A stretch of 58,837 nucleotides of DNA from NCBI RefSeq assembly GCF_029871235.1, contig NZ_SSOM01000057.1:1-58837 (forward strand), given 5' to 3'. The notes beneath the pieces were generated by a model. It was not told the DNA's origin. It ran no database searches and was given only the letters and a program-made list of their open reading frames with translations. Below, one piece after another: positions 35,428-44,216 of this stretch. How positions within the stretch are numbered: the first letter of the stretch is position 1; each line of letters starts with the position of its first letter. Both the position numbers and the translations under genes were made by a program. This stretch comes from Pseudomonas sp. BN411 (GTDB lineage Bacteria > Pseudomonadota > Gammaproteobacteria > Pseudomonadales > Pseudomonadaceae).

Positions 35428-36921
35428 ATGGCTGACAAGCCCACCTCATCTTCATCCTTCGATTTGAATCGGCGGCAACTGCTGAAGTTCGCCGGCGCCT
35501 CGGCGGCCGTGGGCGGCCTTGGCTTGCACGTGGGGCTGGCGGGCGCCAGCGAGAATCCGCAAATCACCCGCGGCGAGGCGGATGGCATCCTCGACATCGC
35601 CATCATCGGTGCGGGGATCGCCGGGCTGACTGCGGCTCGCGACCTGCAACAGGCGGGCTGCGATTCCTTCGTGGTCCTGGAAGCGCGGGACCGGGTCGGG
35701 GGCAGGGTGCTCAACCACGACCTGGGCTCGGGCTACATTTCCGAAGTGGGCGGTCAATGGATCGGGCCTGGCCAGACGGCCGTGGCGGATCTCGCCCGCG
35801 AGCTGGAGGTGGGGACCTTCCCGACCTACTGCGAGGGCAAGACCGTCATCCTGGGTGGCGAGAAAGGACGCCTGGCGATCGACCTGAAGGGCACCTTCGG
35901 CACCGATGAGGCTGTCGCTGCCAAGCTCAGCGAGCTGTCCCGCGATGTGCCTTCCGGCTCGCCCTGGAAGTCCCCGCGTGCCGCCGAGCTGGACAAGCTC
36001 TCGGCGGGCGATTGGCTGGCGCAGCAGAACATCAAGCCCGAGGATCGCTCGGGCTGGGACACCAGCTTCACGCTCACTTGCGGCGTGCCGCCGGCCAAGA
36101 TGGGGTTTCTGCATTTCCTGTCGATGGTCAATTCGGCGAGCTGCGACTACATGAAGCTCGACTCGATCAAGGACAGCGCCCAGGGGACCCGGCTGGTTGG
36201 GGGTTCGCAGATTCTGTGCATCAGGATGGCGGCGCAGCTCGGCGACAAGGTGCGCCTGGCGTGCCCCGTCCGTGAGATTTCCGGCTGGAATACCGACGTG
36301 GTCACGCTGCACACGGACCAGGGGGAAATCCGCGCCCGCCGGGTGATCGTGGCCATCCATCCCGCCCTGTGCAACCAGGTCCGTTTCGATCCGCCGCTAC
36401 CGGAAGGGCGCGCAGCCCTGCAGCGTGCCTGGCCGGCTCACAGCCCGGCACGCAAGACGGCGATGGTCTACAAGCGGCCGTTCTGGCGCGAGCAGGGCCT
36501 GAACGGGCACACCATCCAGGTCAAGGGACCTGTGCTCTGGGCCTGGGACAACTCGCCGCCTGGAGGGGAAATCGGCGTCATCAATGCCTTCATCGTCAAC
36601 GCCCAGGTGCCTTCCGACCATCAGGCTGCGCAACGGGTTCTGACGGAGGTCTATGCGCGGTCCCTCGGCGACGAGGCGTTGAGCCCGGTTGCCTATCACG
36701 AGCATGACTGGGGGCAGGCCGATCCCTGGAGCATCACCTGCGTCTCCGCGATCCCGCCGGGTTTCTGGACCACCCATGGTGAATCCCTGCGGCCGTCCTG
36801 CGGCAACCTTTTCTGGTCTGGCACCGAGACCGCCGAGATCTGGGCGGGCTACATGGACGGCGCCGTTCGCTCGGGTCACCAGAGCGCGCTGCAGGCGCTC
36901 AGTTCGTTGCGCAAGGCATAG
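35428..36921 (+). CDS. Tat-exported flavin monoamine oxidase family protein
   Basis: 497 residues. A twin-arginine signal is visible: NRRQLLKF at residues 14-21 followed by a small-residue hydrophobic stretch (AGASAAVGGLGLHVGLAGA), so the folded flavoprotein is probably exported. The FAD motif GAGIAG begins at residue 61 (IIGAGIAGLTAARDL), with GGR about 25 residues later; the C-terminal FAD loop LFWSGTETAEIWAGYMDGAV is typical of MAO/NicA2-like enzymes. The ATG at 35428 has GAGG eight bases upstream. The next gene, nine bases on, encodes a dihaem cytochrome c. This pairing recalls NicA2, known to pass electrons to a cytochrome c rather than O2; a dehydrogenase mode is inferred here. Confidence 0.9.
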   Translation: MADKPTSSSSFDLNRRQLLKFAGASAAVGGLGLHVGLAGASENPQITRGEADGILDIAIIGAGIAGLTAARDLQQAGCDSFVVLEARDRVGGRVLNHDLGSGYISEVGGQWIGPGQTAVADLARELEVGTFPTYCEGKTVILGGEKGRLAIDLKGTFGTDEAVAAKLSELSRDVPSGSPWKSPRAAELDKLSAGDWLAQQNIKPEDRSGWDTSFTLTCGVPPAKMGFLHFLSMVNSASCDYMKLDSIKDSAQGTRLVGGSQILCIRMAAQLGDKVRLACPVREISGWNTDVVTLHTDQGEIRARRVIVAIHPALCNQVRFDPPLPEGRAALQRAWPAHSPARKTAMVYKRPFWREQGLNGHTIQVKGPVLWAWDNSPPGGEIGVINAFIVNAQVPSDHQAAQRVLTEVYARSLGDEALSPVAYHEHDWGQADPWSITCVSAIPPGFWTTHGESLRPSCGNLFWSGTETAEIWAGYMDGAVRSGHQSALQALSSLRKA

Positions 36922-36930
36922 GGGGCGGTG

Positions 36931-37584
36931 ATGAAGAAGAAACTACTGCTGGGTATCGGCGTTCTGCTCGTTGCGCTGCTGGCACTGTTCGGGCGCGACC
37001 TCGTCGGCCTCTACTACCTGCTGGACCATATAGAAACCACCACCAAGGCCTATGAGGCCGAGGGCGCATGGCCGCAAGTGACAGATGCTTGCACCGGCTG
37101 CCACGGCGCCAACGGCAGCTCCCTGCACCAGCGTTATCCGAGTCTGGCGGGGCAGCCCGCCGCGTACCTGACGGCACAGCTCCACAGCTTCGCCAATGGC
37201 CAGCGGAGCTTCCCGAACATGGAACCGCTTGCAAAGACCCTGAGCGAGGACGAGATCACGCGGCTGGCGGACTACTTCGCCCGCCAGCCAGCCATCGCGA
37301 ACCACGGGTTCCAGCCCGATCCCGCCTTGCGGGAGAAAGGCGAGAAGCTGGTGGCGACCGGAGCCTGTACGGCCTGCCACGGGGCGACGTTGATGGGGCA
37401 AGCGCAGTTCCCGCGTCTGGCGGGGCAGGGGGTCGACTACCTCCAGGCGCAGCTGGATGCCTTCGCCGAGGGCCGGCGAACCGATCCGACCGGCTCGATG
37501 AAGGCCGTCACCGCGAACCTGTCCCCGGACGATCGCAAGGCACTTTCCCACTACCTGGCAGCACTCGCTCCAGCGGCGAAGTAA
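36931..37584 (+). CDS. Dihaem cytochrome c (c4-like), membrane-anchored
   Basis: 217 residues with an N-terminal hydrophobic helix (LLLGIGVLLVALLALF) that lacks an evident cleavage site, so the protein is probably anchored with its domain in the periplasm. Two CXXCH haem sites are present: C54-TG-CH and C146-TA-CH, each within a ~100-residue cytochrome fold, and Met ligands are likely in NMEPLAK and SMKAV. This two-domain layout matches cytochrome c4 (about 190-210 residues). AGGGGG lies before ATG 36931 (a GTG is one codon earlier). Immediately downstream of the Tat amine oxidase, it is the likely electron acceptor. Confidence 0.92.
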   Translation: MKKKLLLGIGVLLVALLALFGRDLVGLYYLLDHIETTTKAYEAEGAWPQVTDACTGCHGANGSSLHQRYPSLAGQPAAYLTAQLHSFANGQRSFPNMEPLAKTLSEDEITRLADYFARQPAIANHGFQPDPALREKGEKLVATGACTACHGATLMGQAQFPRLAGQGVDYLQAQLDAFAEGRRTDPTGSMKAVTANLSPDDRKALSHYLAALAPAAK

Positions 37585-37605
37585 CCAAGATCAGAGGCTA
37601 TTACC

Positions 37606-38268
37606 ATGGATATCAAAGAGACTTTGGCGCTGCTTTCCTGCGTCCTGCTGGTGCTGTGCGGATACATCTACGGGGCGAAGTTCGTCAGACGGGGTAATTA
37701 CCTGCTCGGCTTCGAGTGGATGATCGTCGCGTTCTCCGGCACCAATCTGTTGCTCTGGATGTTGATCCAGACCGACCTGCCGGGGCTGGCGAAGATCAAC
37801 TACAGCATCTCGTACTTTCTCGACGCCTTCTCCCGTGGCTTTGGCATCCCCATCGTCGCCGTCCTTGGCCTGATGGCCGTCACCCACAGCTTCAAGCCCT
37901 CGGCATTCAAGGACGCCTTGATATTCGTGGTCACCTTTGCGGCGACCTTCGTCCTGATCAAAGCCGACTTCATGGTCAAGCCGCTTCCCTACTACTACGT
38001 GAGCATGTGGGGGGTATATACCCTCTACCTCGCCTACTTCATCTGGAAGCTGGCGAGCGTTGGAGAGAAGTGGCATGCGCTGGGCGTCACCCTCGGGGGC
38101 GCCTTGGGTCTGATGGTTGCCTGCATCTATGACTTCTTCCCGATCCCCGGTGACGAGACGAAGGTGGTGTTCCTGACGATTGCCCTGGTGAGCTGGTCGT
38201 ACATGATGGTCCAGCTGTACTACTCCTATTTCGCTTTCGAACGGGCCAAAGCGGTCCGCATTCGCTGA
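37606..38268 (+). CDS. Hypothetical inner-membrane protein, about seven TM helices
   Basis: 220 residues, almost entirely membrane-embedded: seven hydrophobic segments beginning TLALLSCVLLVLCGYIYGAK and ending VVFLTIALVSWSYMMVQLYY. Conserved-looking polar loops contain FSRGFGIPIVA and YDFFPIPGDETK. No transporter or enzyme motif and no haem or metal ligand pattern is certain. The gene starts 21 bases after the cytochrome gene and 18 bases before calB. It might link the cytochrome to the respiratory chain or carry substrate; both ideas rest only on position. Confidence 0.75.
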   Translation: MDIKETLALLSCVLLVLCGYIYGAKFVRRGNYLLGFEWMIVAFSGTNLLLWMLIQTDLPGLAKINYSISYFLDAFSRGFGIPIVAVLGLMAVTHSFKPSAFKDALIFVVTFAATFVLIKADFMVKPLPYYYVSMWGVYTLYLAYFIWKLASVGEKWHALGVTLGGALGLMVACIYDFFPIPGDETKVVFLTIALVSWSYMMVQLYYSYFAFERAKAVRIR

Positions 38269-38286
38269 AACGCCGGAGTCCTTCCT

Positions 38287-39711
38287 ATGTCGATCGAACA
38301 AGTCGGGCCGGCCGTCGAGCAGATGCGCCAGGTCTTTGCCAGTCAACGCGCGGCCTTCGCCCTTGAGCGTTATCCCTCGTATCAGACCCGTCGTGCCAAC
38401 CTGTTGGCTTTGAAGGAACTGGTGCTGGACAACGCCGATGAAATCGCAGCGGCCATTTCCGCCGACTTCGGCCATCGCTCCGTGCACGAGACCAAGTTGC
38501 TGGACATCTTTGGCCTGGTCAGCGAAATAAACCATGCGCTCAAGTGCCTGAAACGCTGGATGAAGCCGCAGCGACGGGGTGTCGGGATCTGGTTCCAGCC
38601 CGGACGCGCTGCGCTGCTCGCCCAGCCGCTCGGGGTGATCGGTATTGCCGCGCCCTGGAACTATCCGCTGTACCTGACCCTGGGACCGCTGTGCGGGGCC
38701 CTGGCCGCCGGCAACCGCGCCATGATCAAGATCGCCAGTGACTCCAGTCGCTATGGGGCGCTGCTGGCGCGCTTGCTCGGCCAGCGTTTCAGCCAGGACC
38801 TGGTGGCCGTGATTCAGCCTGGGCCCGGAATCAACGACCAGTTCTCCCGCCTGCCGTTCGATCACCTGATCTTCACCGGGTCACCGGAAGTCGGTCGGCA
38901 GATCATGCGCAACTGCAGCGAAAACCTGACGCCGGTGACCCTGGAGCTTGGCGGCAAGTCACCGACCCTGGTGGCGCCTGGATACTCCTTGAAGGTCGCC
39001 GCCGAGACCATTCTCTGGGGCAAGTGCCTGAACTCCGGTCAGACCTGCGTCGCCCCGGACTACCTGTTCCTTCCCGAGGGCAGCGAGGCCGAATTCATCG
39101 AGCACGCCAAAGCTGCCGTGGCCCGCTACTACCCGCAGCCGCTGGGAGCGAATCCCGACTACAGCTGCATGATCAACGGCCGCCAGATGGCGAGGGTCGA
39201 AGCCCTATTGGCCGATGCTCGCGACAAGGGCGCGCGGGTCGTCGCGCTGGCCGATGTCGAAGAGGCTCGCCGCGCTGGCAAGCTGGCGCCTCACCTGGTG
39301 TTCGGCGTGCGCGACGACATGCAGATCATGCAGGAAGAGATCTTCGGCCCCTTGTTGCCCGTGCTCAGCTATCACCAGCTGGAAGAGGCCCTGGACTACA
39401 TCAATGCCCATGAGCGGCCGCTGGCGCTGTATCTGTTCGATGACGATTCGGGGCGCGTCCAGCAAGTGCTGCGGCAAACGCTTTCCGGCGGTGTCTCGGT
39501 CAACAGCGTGATGCTGCACGTGCTGCAAGAAAACCTGCCGTTTGGCGGCGTCGGCAATTCGGGTCTGGGGCACTACCACGCGGAAGAGGGCTTCCAGACC
39601 TTCAGCAAGATGCGACCGATCTTCTACCAGGCCCGGCTCAACGGCAGCTTCCTGCTCAAGCCACCTTACGGGCGGCTGACCCAGGGATTGCTGAGTTTGC
39701 TACTGCGCTGA
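38287..39711 (+). CDS. calB: Coniferyl aldehyde dehydrogenase-like enzyme
   Basis: 474-residue NAD(P)-dependent aldehyde dehydrogenase that oxidises an aldehyde to the acid. General-base E220 (LELGGKSP) and catalytic C254 (NSGQTCVAPDYLF) are in place; GVIGIAAPWNYPLYLTLGPL is the Rossmann part. The sequence from the N-terminal helices to the C-terminal membrane-leaning tail (FLLKPPYGRLTQGLLSLLLR) is like CalB of Pseudomonas, known for coniferyl aldehyde, and the class-3 fatty aldehyde group. It is the last gene of the operon and is followed by a strong terminator. Here it would remove the aldehyde from the amine oxidases; its natural aldehyde remains unproven. Confidence 0.9.
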   Translation: MSIEQVGPAVEQMRQVFASQRAAFALERYPSYQTRRANLLALKELVLDNADEIAAAISADFGHRSVHETKLLDIFGLVSEINHALKCLKRWMKPQRRGVGIWFQPGRAALLAQPLGVIGIAAPWNYPLYLTLGPLCGALAAGNRAMIKIASDSSRYGALLARLLGQRFSQDLVAVIQPGPGINDQFSRLPFDHLIFTGSPEVGRQIMRNCSENLTPVTLELGGKSPTLVAPGYSLKVAAETILWGKCLNSGQTCVAPDYLFLPEGSEAEFIEHAKAAVARYYPQPLGANPDYSCMINGRQMARVEALLADARDKGARVVALADVEEARRAGKLAPHLVFGVRDDMQIMQEEIFGPLLPVLSYHQLEEALDYINAHERPLALYLFDDDSGRVQQVLRQTLSGGVSVNSVMLHVLQENLPFGGVGNSGLGHYHAEEGFQTFSKMRPIFYQARLNGSFLLKPPYGRLTQGLLSLLLR

Positions 39712-39744
39712 TCGCCTTCGGCGAGAACCGTACCTACTCCTTTT

Positions 39745-39769
39745 GGCGCCCTTCGGGGCGCCTTTTTTT
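39745..39769 (+). terminator. Rho-independent terminator of the amine-oxidation operon
   Basis: GGCGCCC, loop TTC, GGGGCGCC, then TTTTTTT, 33 bases after the calB stop. Confidence 0.9.
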
Positions 39770-39818
39770 GGGGTGGAAGAAGTGCCGTGTCCAGGGGGAC
39801 GTTGACTGAAAGTGGAAG

Positions 39819-39835
39819 CTTCCGGCCAGAAGCGG
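39819..39835 (+). repeat. Dispersed 17-base repeat, copy 1
   Basis: CTTCCGGCCAGAAGCGG between the calB terminator and the convergent LysR gene. Further copies lie at 42990 (three differences) and at 56509 on the minus strand (identical). Confidence 0.6.
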
Positions 39836-39846
39836 CCAGCCCTAAC

Positions 39847-40725
39847 CTATTGAGCGTTCCCTGCTAACAGCTCCGAATCCTGCTCCGCCTGCTCGCTCAA
39901 CCATTGTGATACCGCGCGGAACCGAGCTACCTGACCTGCATCCTTGTGGCTGAGCAACCACAGCTCCCTCTGTGACTCTGTCTCCTGTTGTAACCGGACA
40001 AGCCCCAAGCGATCGCCCACTACACAGGGAAGCAGTGCGATCCCGATCCCTGCTTCGCAGGCGCTAGCAATCATTGAAATGCTGGTCAGCCGAATCTTCT
40101 GTAGCGGTCCAATCTTGGCCAGCCATTGCATCTCTGCCAGCCGGGCCATCTCATCTGGGAATGACAGCCAAGGCAGGGCTGGCCAGTCTTTGCGTGTGGC
40201 ACCGGAGAAGTTCTCGGCGCCGTAAACCGCAAAACCCAGCGTCCCGATCTTGCGCATTCGTAGGGCGGCGTCTGCACTGGGCCTGTTGAGACGAAGGGCG
40301 AGATCGGCTTCGCGCCGGGTGAACGAAAGTTCACGGAAATCTCCTATCAGGTTCAACTCAAGGCGTGGATGCTTGGCCAACAGTGCCGGCACATGACGCA
40401 CCAGCCAATGGCTAAGCAGTACGTCGATTGCAGTGATATTGACTGCACCGGAGATGGCGTGTGCTTCCTCCTGGCTTTCCAGGAGCATCGTCTTGACACG
40501 GTCAACGATGGTGTCGGCATGGGACAAGAGAATCTTTCCACCAGCAGTTGGCTGGTAGCCGGTGTTGTCGCGGATGAACAGTCTGATTCCCAATGCTTGC
40601 TCGGCCGCCGCGACCCGTCGGCTCACGGTGGAGGTAACCAAGCCCAGCTCGCGTGCTGTCTGGGCCATGTTGCCGGATTCGGCGAGCTTCAGCAGCAGGG
40701 GGATGTCATTCCAGTCGAAGTTCAT
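39847..40725 (-). CDS. LysR-family transcriptional regulator
   Basis: 292-residue regulator with N-terminal helix-turn-helix (WNDIPLLLKLAESGNMAQTA; LVTSTVSRRVAAAEQALG) and effector domain. The start MNFDWNDIPLLL at 40725 matches the usual LysR length; a TTG at 40776 would add 17 residues. Ribosome-binding match is weak for both. It is divergent from the alpha/beta hydrolase and aldo-keto reductase genes, with a 12-bp palindrome in the 205-bp gap, the standard arrangement for a LysR protein controlling the opposite operon. Confidence 0.9.
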   Translation of the reverse strand: MNFDWNDIPLLLKLAESGNMAQTARELGLVTSTVSRRVAAAEQALGIRLFIRDNTGYQPTAGGKILLSHADTIVDRVKTMLLESQEEAHAISGAVNITAIDVLLSHWLVRHVPALLAKHPRLELNLIGDFRELSFTRREADLALRLNRPSADAALRMRKIGTLGFAVYGAENFSGATRKDWPALPWLSFPDEMARLAEMQWLAKIGPLQKIRLTSISMIASACEAGIGIALLPCVVGDRLGLVRLQQETESQRELWLLSHKDAGQVARFRAVSQWLSEQAEQDSELLAGNAQ

Positions 40726-40780
40726 GGGTTTCGTACTCAGGGCAAGTGTTGCGCCAATTGCATTGCTTTTTTGCAACTTG

Positions 40781-40792
40781 CGATTGCAATCG
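40781..40792. promoter_or_regulatory. Palindromic candidate LysR site
   Basis: CGATTGCAATCG is a perfect 12-bp dyad in the divergent gap, 56 bases before the LysR start and 139 before the hydrolase start. TTGCAA-like half-sites recur just to the left (40763-40775). Confidence 0.45.
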
Positions 40793-40930
40793 TAGCTATT
40801 TAAGCAACGGCCAGCGAGGCGTAAAAAGTGCCCATCGGATGACTACAGCGCCGGCATCAGCGGCGACAGAGCTCTGGCAGGACGGCCCGCTCACCACTTC
40901 GACTTCTATCTCGCTACAGGAAAAATGTTC

Positions 40931-41803
40931 ATGAGCACCCCGCTTGCCACACCCCTCGAAGAAACTGCCGCGACTGCCAAAAATCAGTACGTGCAAGTCA
41001 ATGGCAACACCATCGCCTATCGCTCCATCGGCTCAGGCAGCCCCATCGTCTTGGCCAACCGTATGCGCGGTACGCTCGACACCTGGGATCCGCTGTTCCT
41101 GGACAAGCTGGCCGAACGACACACCGTCATTACCTTTGACTATCCGGGCGTTGGATACTCGAGTGGCGAGCTACCCGACGACCTGGGGCAGGTCGCCAGC
41201 TTCGTCAACGACTTCACCACTGCCATCAAGCTGGACAAATTCGCCATGCTGGGCTGGTCGTGGGGCGGGTTTACCACGCAGACCTTGCTGCTCGACCAAC
41301 CGGAGCGCGTGACCCATGCGATCCTGGTAGGCACCAATCCACCGGGGCCGGGCCAACTGCCGATCCAGCAAGTGTTCATCGAGCGCGCCATGAAACAGGT
41401 GAACGACCTGGACGACGAAGAAGTGCTGTTCTTCGAACCACAATCCGAGTTCAGTCGCGCCGCAGCCAAGGCCTCCCATGAACGTATCTACGCCCGCGCC
41501 GATGTGGTGTCGAAGATTCCTTCGCAACTGGAGCAGTTTCTGGTGTACCTGAAGGCCGCCGAAGCCTTCGGCGAAGATGCACTGGGACGCCGCGCCAGAT
41601 TGACCCAGACACGTACGCCGATGCTGGTCATCAGTGGCGATAACGACACCAGCACCGCCGGCCAGAACTGGTTCCCGCTCATCGGCCAACTGCGCAACGC
41701 ACAATTCGTCTTCTATCCCGAAGCTGGGCATGGCCCGCAGCACCAGTATCCGGAGTTGTCAGCCGAGTACATCGCCGACTTCATCGCGCGCACATCCAAG
41801 TAA
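40931..41803 (+). CDS. Alpha/beta-hydrolase
   Basis: 290 residues of the alpha/beta-hydrolase fold. The nucleophile elbow is GWSWGG with Ser110; the acid is likely in ISGDND and the histidine in AGHGPQHQ, giving a complete triad. NRMRGTLDTWDP, in place of the usual HGxxG oxyanion segment, is a notable feature shared by a subgroup of hydrolases adjacent to reductases. The ATG at 40931 is preferred over that at 40925 on ribosome-binding spacing (AGGA at 40918). It is probably co-transcribed with the aldo-keto reductase gene 52 bases downstream and controlled by the divergent LysR protein. Substrate (ester, lactone or peroxide chemistry) not assignable. Confidence 0.9.
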   Translation: MSTPLATPLEETAATAKNQYVQVNGNTIAYRSIGSGSPIVLANRMRGTLDTWDPLFLDKLAERHTVITFDYPGVGYSSGELPDDLGQVASFVNDFTTAIKLDKFAMLGWSWGGFTTQTLLLDQPERVTHAILVGTNPPGPGQLPIQQVFIERAMKQVNDLDDEEVLFFEPQSEFSRAAAKASHERIYARADVVSKIPSQLEQFLVYLKAAEAFGEDALGRRARLTQTRTPMLVISGDNDTSTAGQNWFPLIGQLRNAQFVFYPEAGHGPQHQYPELSAEYIADFIARTSK

Positions 41804-41855
41804 CCATTTGCCATGCAGGCCGCCGAACGCGGCCTGTCCATTACGGGAACACACC

Positions 41856-42890
41856 ATGCGTTATCGCATCTTCGGCAATACCGGACTTCGGGTTTCCTCA
41901 CTGGCTCTGGGCACTGGCAACTTCGGCAAGGGCTGGGGTTATGGCGCCGACCAGGAGGAAGCTCGCCAGATCTACACCCGCTATCGCGAGGCCGGCGGCA
42001 ACTTCATCGATACGGCCGATCAGTACCAGTTTGGCCAGTCGGAAGCGATGCTTGGCGACTTCATCGCCGCTGACCGCGACGACATCATCCTTGCCACCAA
42101 ATTTTCCCTCGGCGACTCACCTGATGCTGGCCTCCAGCGCTCCGGTAACAGTCGCAAGGCCATGTTTCGCTCGGTCGAAGCCAGCCTGAAACGCTTGAAG
42201 ACGGATCACATCGACCTGCTGTGGGTGCACATGCCCGACGGGGTAACTCCCATCGACGAAATCGCCCGCGGCCTCGACGACCTGATTCGTTCCGGCAAGA
42301 TCCTCTACGCTGGCTTGTCGGATTTCCCCGCCTGGCGGGTGGCCACTGCGGCTACCCTGGCGGAGCTACGGGGCTGGTCGCCCATCTCGGCCGTGCAGCT
42401 GGAGTACAGCCTGGTGGAAAGGTCGGCGGAGCGCGAGCTTATACCGATGGCCGCTGGATTCAATCTGGGAACGGTCGGCTGGTCACCGCTAGGAGGCGGT
42501 TTGCTTACCGGTAAATACCGCAAGGGCGAAACGGGTCGAGCGCAGGGTCTGGGTGTGGTCATCCACGGCGAGAGCGACCAACGCAAGACCTCCACCCTCG
42601 ATGCCGTGCTGGCAATCGCCGAAGAGACAGGGCATTCACCAGGACAAGTCGCCATTGCGTGGGTTCTCGCCAAGGGAACACTTCCGATCATCGGCCCACG
42701 CACCGCCGAACAGCTCGCTGACAACCTTGCGTCGCTAGAGGTTCGGCTGACGTCGGCACAGCTCGAACGGCTAGATGCGGCCAGCGCCATAACCCTCGGG
42801 TTCCCGCACGACGTGGTAGCCGCCACGGCACCAGCGCTCGCTGGTGGGAAGCCGGAGCTTATCGATGCGCCAACCCGCGCTATTCGTTGA
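41856..42890 (+). CDS. Aldo-keto reductase
   Basis: 344-residue NADPH-dependent (alpha/beta)8-barrel oxidoreductase. RYRIFGNTGLRVSSLALGTG, NFIDTADQY (Asp and Tyr of the catalytic tetrad), the later LATKFSL (Lys) and LLWVHMPD (His) provide all four catalytic positions. The C-terminal GPRTAEQLADNLASL segment is the usual cofactor-binding end. The ATG at 41856 begins the family N-terminus; extension to 41634 overlaps the hydrolase gene and is discarded. Second gene of the LysR-divergent unit; followed by a long hairpin. Confidence 0.92.
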   Translation: MRYRIFGNTGLRVSSLALGTGNFGKGWGYGADQEEARQIYTRYREAGGNFIDTADQYQFGQSEAMLGDFIAADRDDIILATKFSLGDSPDAGLQRSGNSRKAMFRSVEASLKRLKTDHIDLLWVHMPDGVTPIDEIARGLDDLIRSGKILYAGLSDFPAWRVATAATLAELRGWSPISAVQLEYSLVERSAERELIPMAAGFNLGTVGWSPLGGGLLTGKYRKGETGRAQGLGVVIHGESDQRKTSTLDAVLAIAEETGHSPGQVAIAWVLAKGTLPIIGPRTAEQLADNLASLEVRLTSAQLERLDAASAITLGFPHDVVAATAPALAGGKPELIDAPTRAIR

Positions 42891-43210
42891 TTTGGAGCGG
42901 TAGAGGCCAAAGGCGTGATTGTCAGATACGCCTTTGGCCAAAAAGCGAAGGTCGTCTTTGGTTCGATTTCAGCCGGCAGCGAGAATCAGCTTTCGGCAAA
43001 AAGCGGCAGTTTAGAGTAGAGAAATAATCTATCCCTTCCCCCGTCCCATGCTGCCTGGGAAAGGCACCGATCACTCCAGGCATGACGACAGGCCAGGGCA
43101 GGTACGCACGCGATGCGCAGTGAACCTCTGGGCGCTTCGGCTAGACCCCGGTTACGCCCATCCTGGGACAGGGTCCCCGTTGCGCCCAGAACCCCCTCGT
43201 ATAGCCCCGG
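42891..43210. other. Intergenic region with hairpin and repeat
   Basis: 320 bases without a gene between convergent genes. GGCCAAAGGCG (42905-42915) and CGCCTTTGGCC (42929-42939) form an 11-bp perfect stem right after the aldo-keto reductase stop, probably its 3' hairpin although the tail is A-rich. The second copy of the 17-base repeat is at 42990-43006. The rest shows nothing supportable. Confidence 0.6.
42990..43006 (+). repeat. Dispersed 17-base repeat, copy 2
   Basis: CTTTCGGCAAAAAGCGG, related to copies at 39819 and 56509. Confidence 0.5.
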
Positions 43211-44140
43211 TCACAACGCATTCATTTCAGCAATATCACGCACCACATGATCAGCGGAACGGTCGAACATCGCCTGCTCCTGCGCATCCAGAGGCAGTTC
43301 GATCACCCGCACCAGCCCCTCTTTTGCCAGTACGCAGGGGACACCCATGGCAATGTCTGTTCGCCCGTACTCGCCCTCGAGAATCGCGACCGTCGGCAAG
43401 ATGCGGTTTCGCCCATTGGCGATAGCATCCACCATCTGCGCAATTGCCACGCCCGGCGCATCGCAGGCGCTCCCGAGTTTCTTCAAACCCAGAATCTCGC
43501 CGCCACCCTGACGTGTGCGCTCTACAATCCGCTCTATCTGCTCACTGGACAGGAAGTGAGACAGCGGCACCGAACCGATCGCACAGTAACGCATCAGCGG
43601 CACCATGCTATCGCCATGCCCTCCCAGCACCAGCGCCGTGATATCCCGGGCAGAAAACCCTGTCTCCTCGGCGATGAAACACTTCATGCGCGCTGTATCC
43701 AGCACCCCCGCCTGCCCGAACACCTTGTCGCGTCCCAGCCCACTGAGAGACCAGGCCCGATAGGTCAGCACGTCGACCGGGTTCGACACCACCAACACCG
43801 TCGCTGCCGGAGCATGATGGTTAATATCCCGCATGATGCCGTCGAGGATTGGCAGATTGATGCTCAATACATCCTGGCGTGACTGACCAGGCTTGCGGGG
43901 CACACCCGCCGTAATCACCACCAGGTCAGAATCCCGCAGCATTTCAGCATTGGAGCCGCCGTAAACCCGGGTATCAGAACCTGACTCGACTGCCGCCTGC
44001 CAGACGTCCAGCGCCTTGCCCTGTGCCAACTCACCCTGCACATCAATCAACATCAACTCACGACAGAACTCTTCCCGGGCGATGATCTGAGCTGCCGCCT
44101 CACCGACCATGCCGGCACCCACAATTGATAGCTTGTTCAC
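43211..44140 (-). CDS. mdh: NAD-dependent malate dehydrogenase (LDH/MDH superfamily)
   Basis: 309 residues, the length of type-3 bacterial malate dehydrogenase. The NAD loop GAGMVG starts at residue 8; ITAGVPRKPGQSRQDVL carries Arg where lactate dehydrogenases have Gln, pointing to malate/oxaloacetate; the catalytic His is in LGGHGDSMV and the paired Asp/Arg region in VLDTARMKCF. The start is GTG at 44140, with GGAGGTG just upstream; ORF extension to 44182 is rejected. Most pseudomonads rely on membrane malate:quinone oxidoreductase, so a soluble NAD enzyme here is unusual. It has no partner gene: both neighbours point elsewhere. Confidence 0.9.
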   Translation of the reverse strand: MNKLSIVGAGMVGEAAAQIIAREEFCRELMLIDVQGELAQGKALDVWQAAVESGSDTRVYGGSNAEMLRDSDLVVITAGVPRKPGQSRQDVLSINLPILDGIMRDINHHAPAATVLVVSNPVDVLTYRAWSLSGLGRDKVFGQAGVLDTARMKCFIAEETGFSARDITALVLGGHGDSMVPLMRYCAIGSVPLSHFLSSEQIERIVERTRQGGGEILGLKKLGSACDAPGVAIAQMVDAIANGRNRILPTVAILEGEYGRTDIAMGVPCVLAKEGLVRVIELPLDAQEQAMFDRSADHVVRDIAEMNAL

Positions 44141-44216
44141 CTCACACCTCCGCGAGGCGCGCGCCACCAGCGACATGCCCACCTCTGCAGAGAAGTATTA
44201 CCCGCTAATGCAAAAA

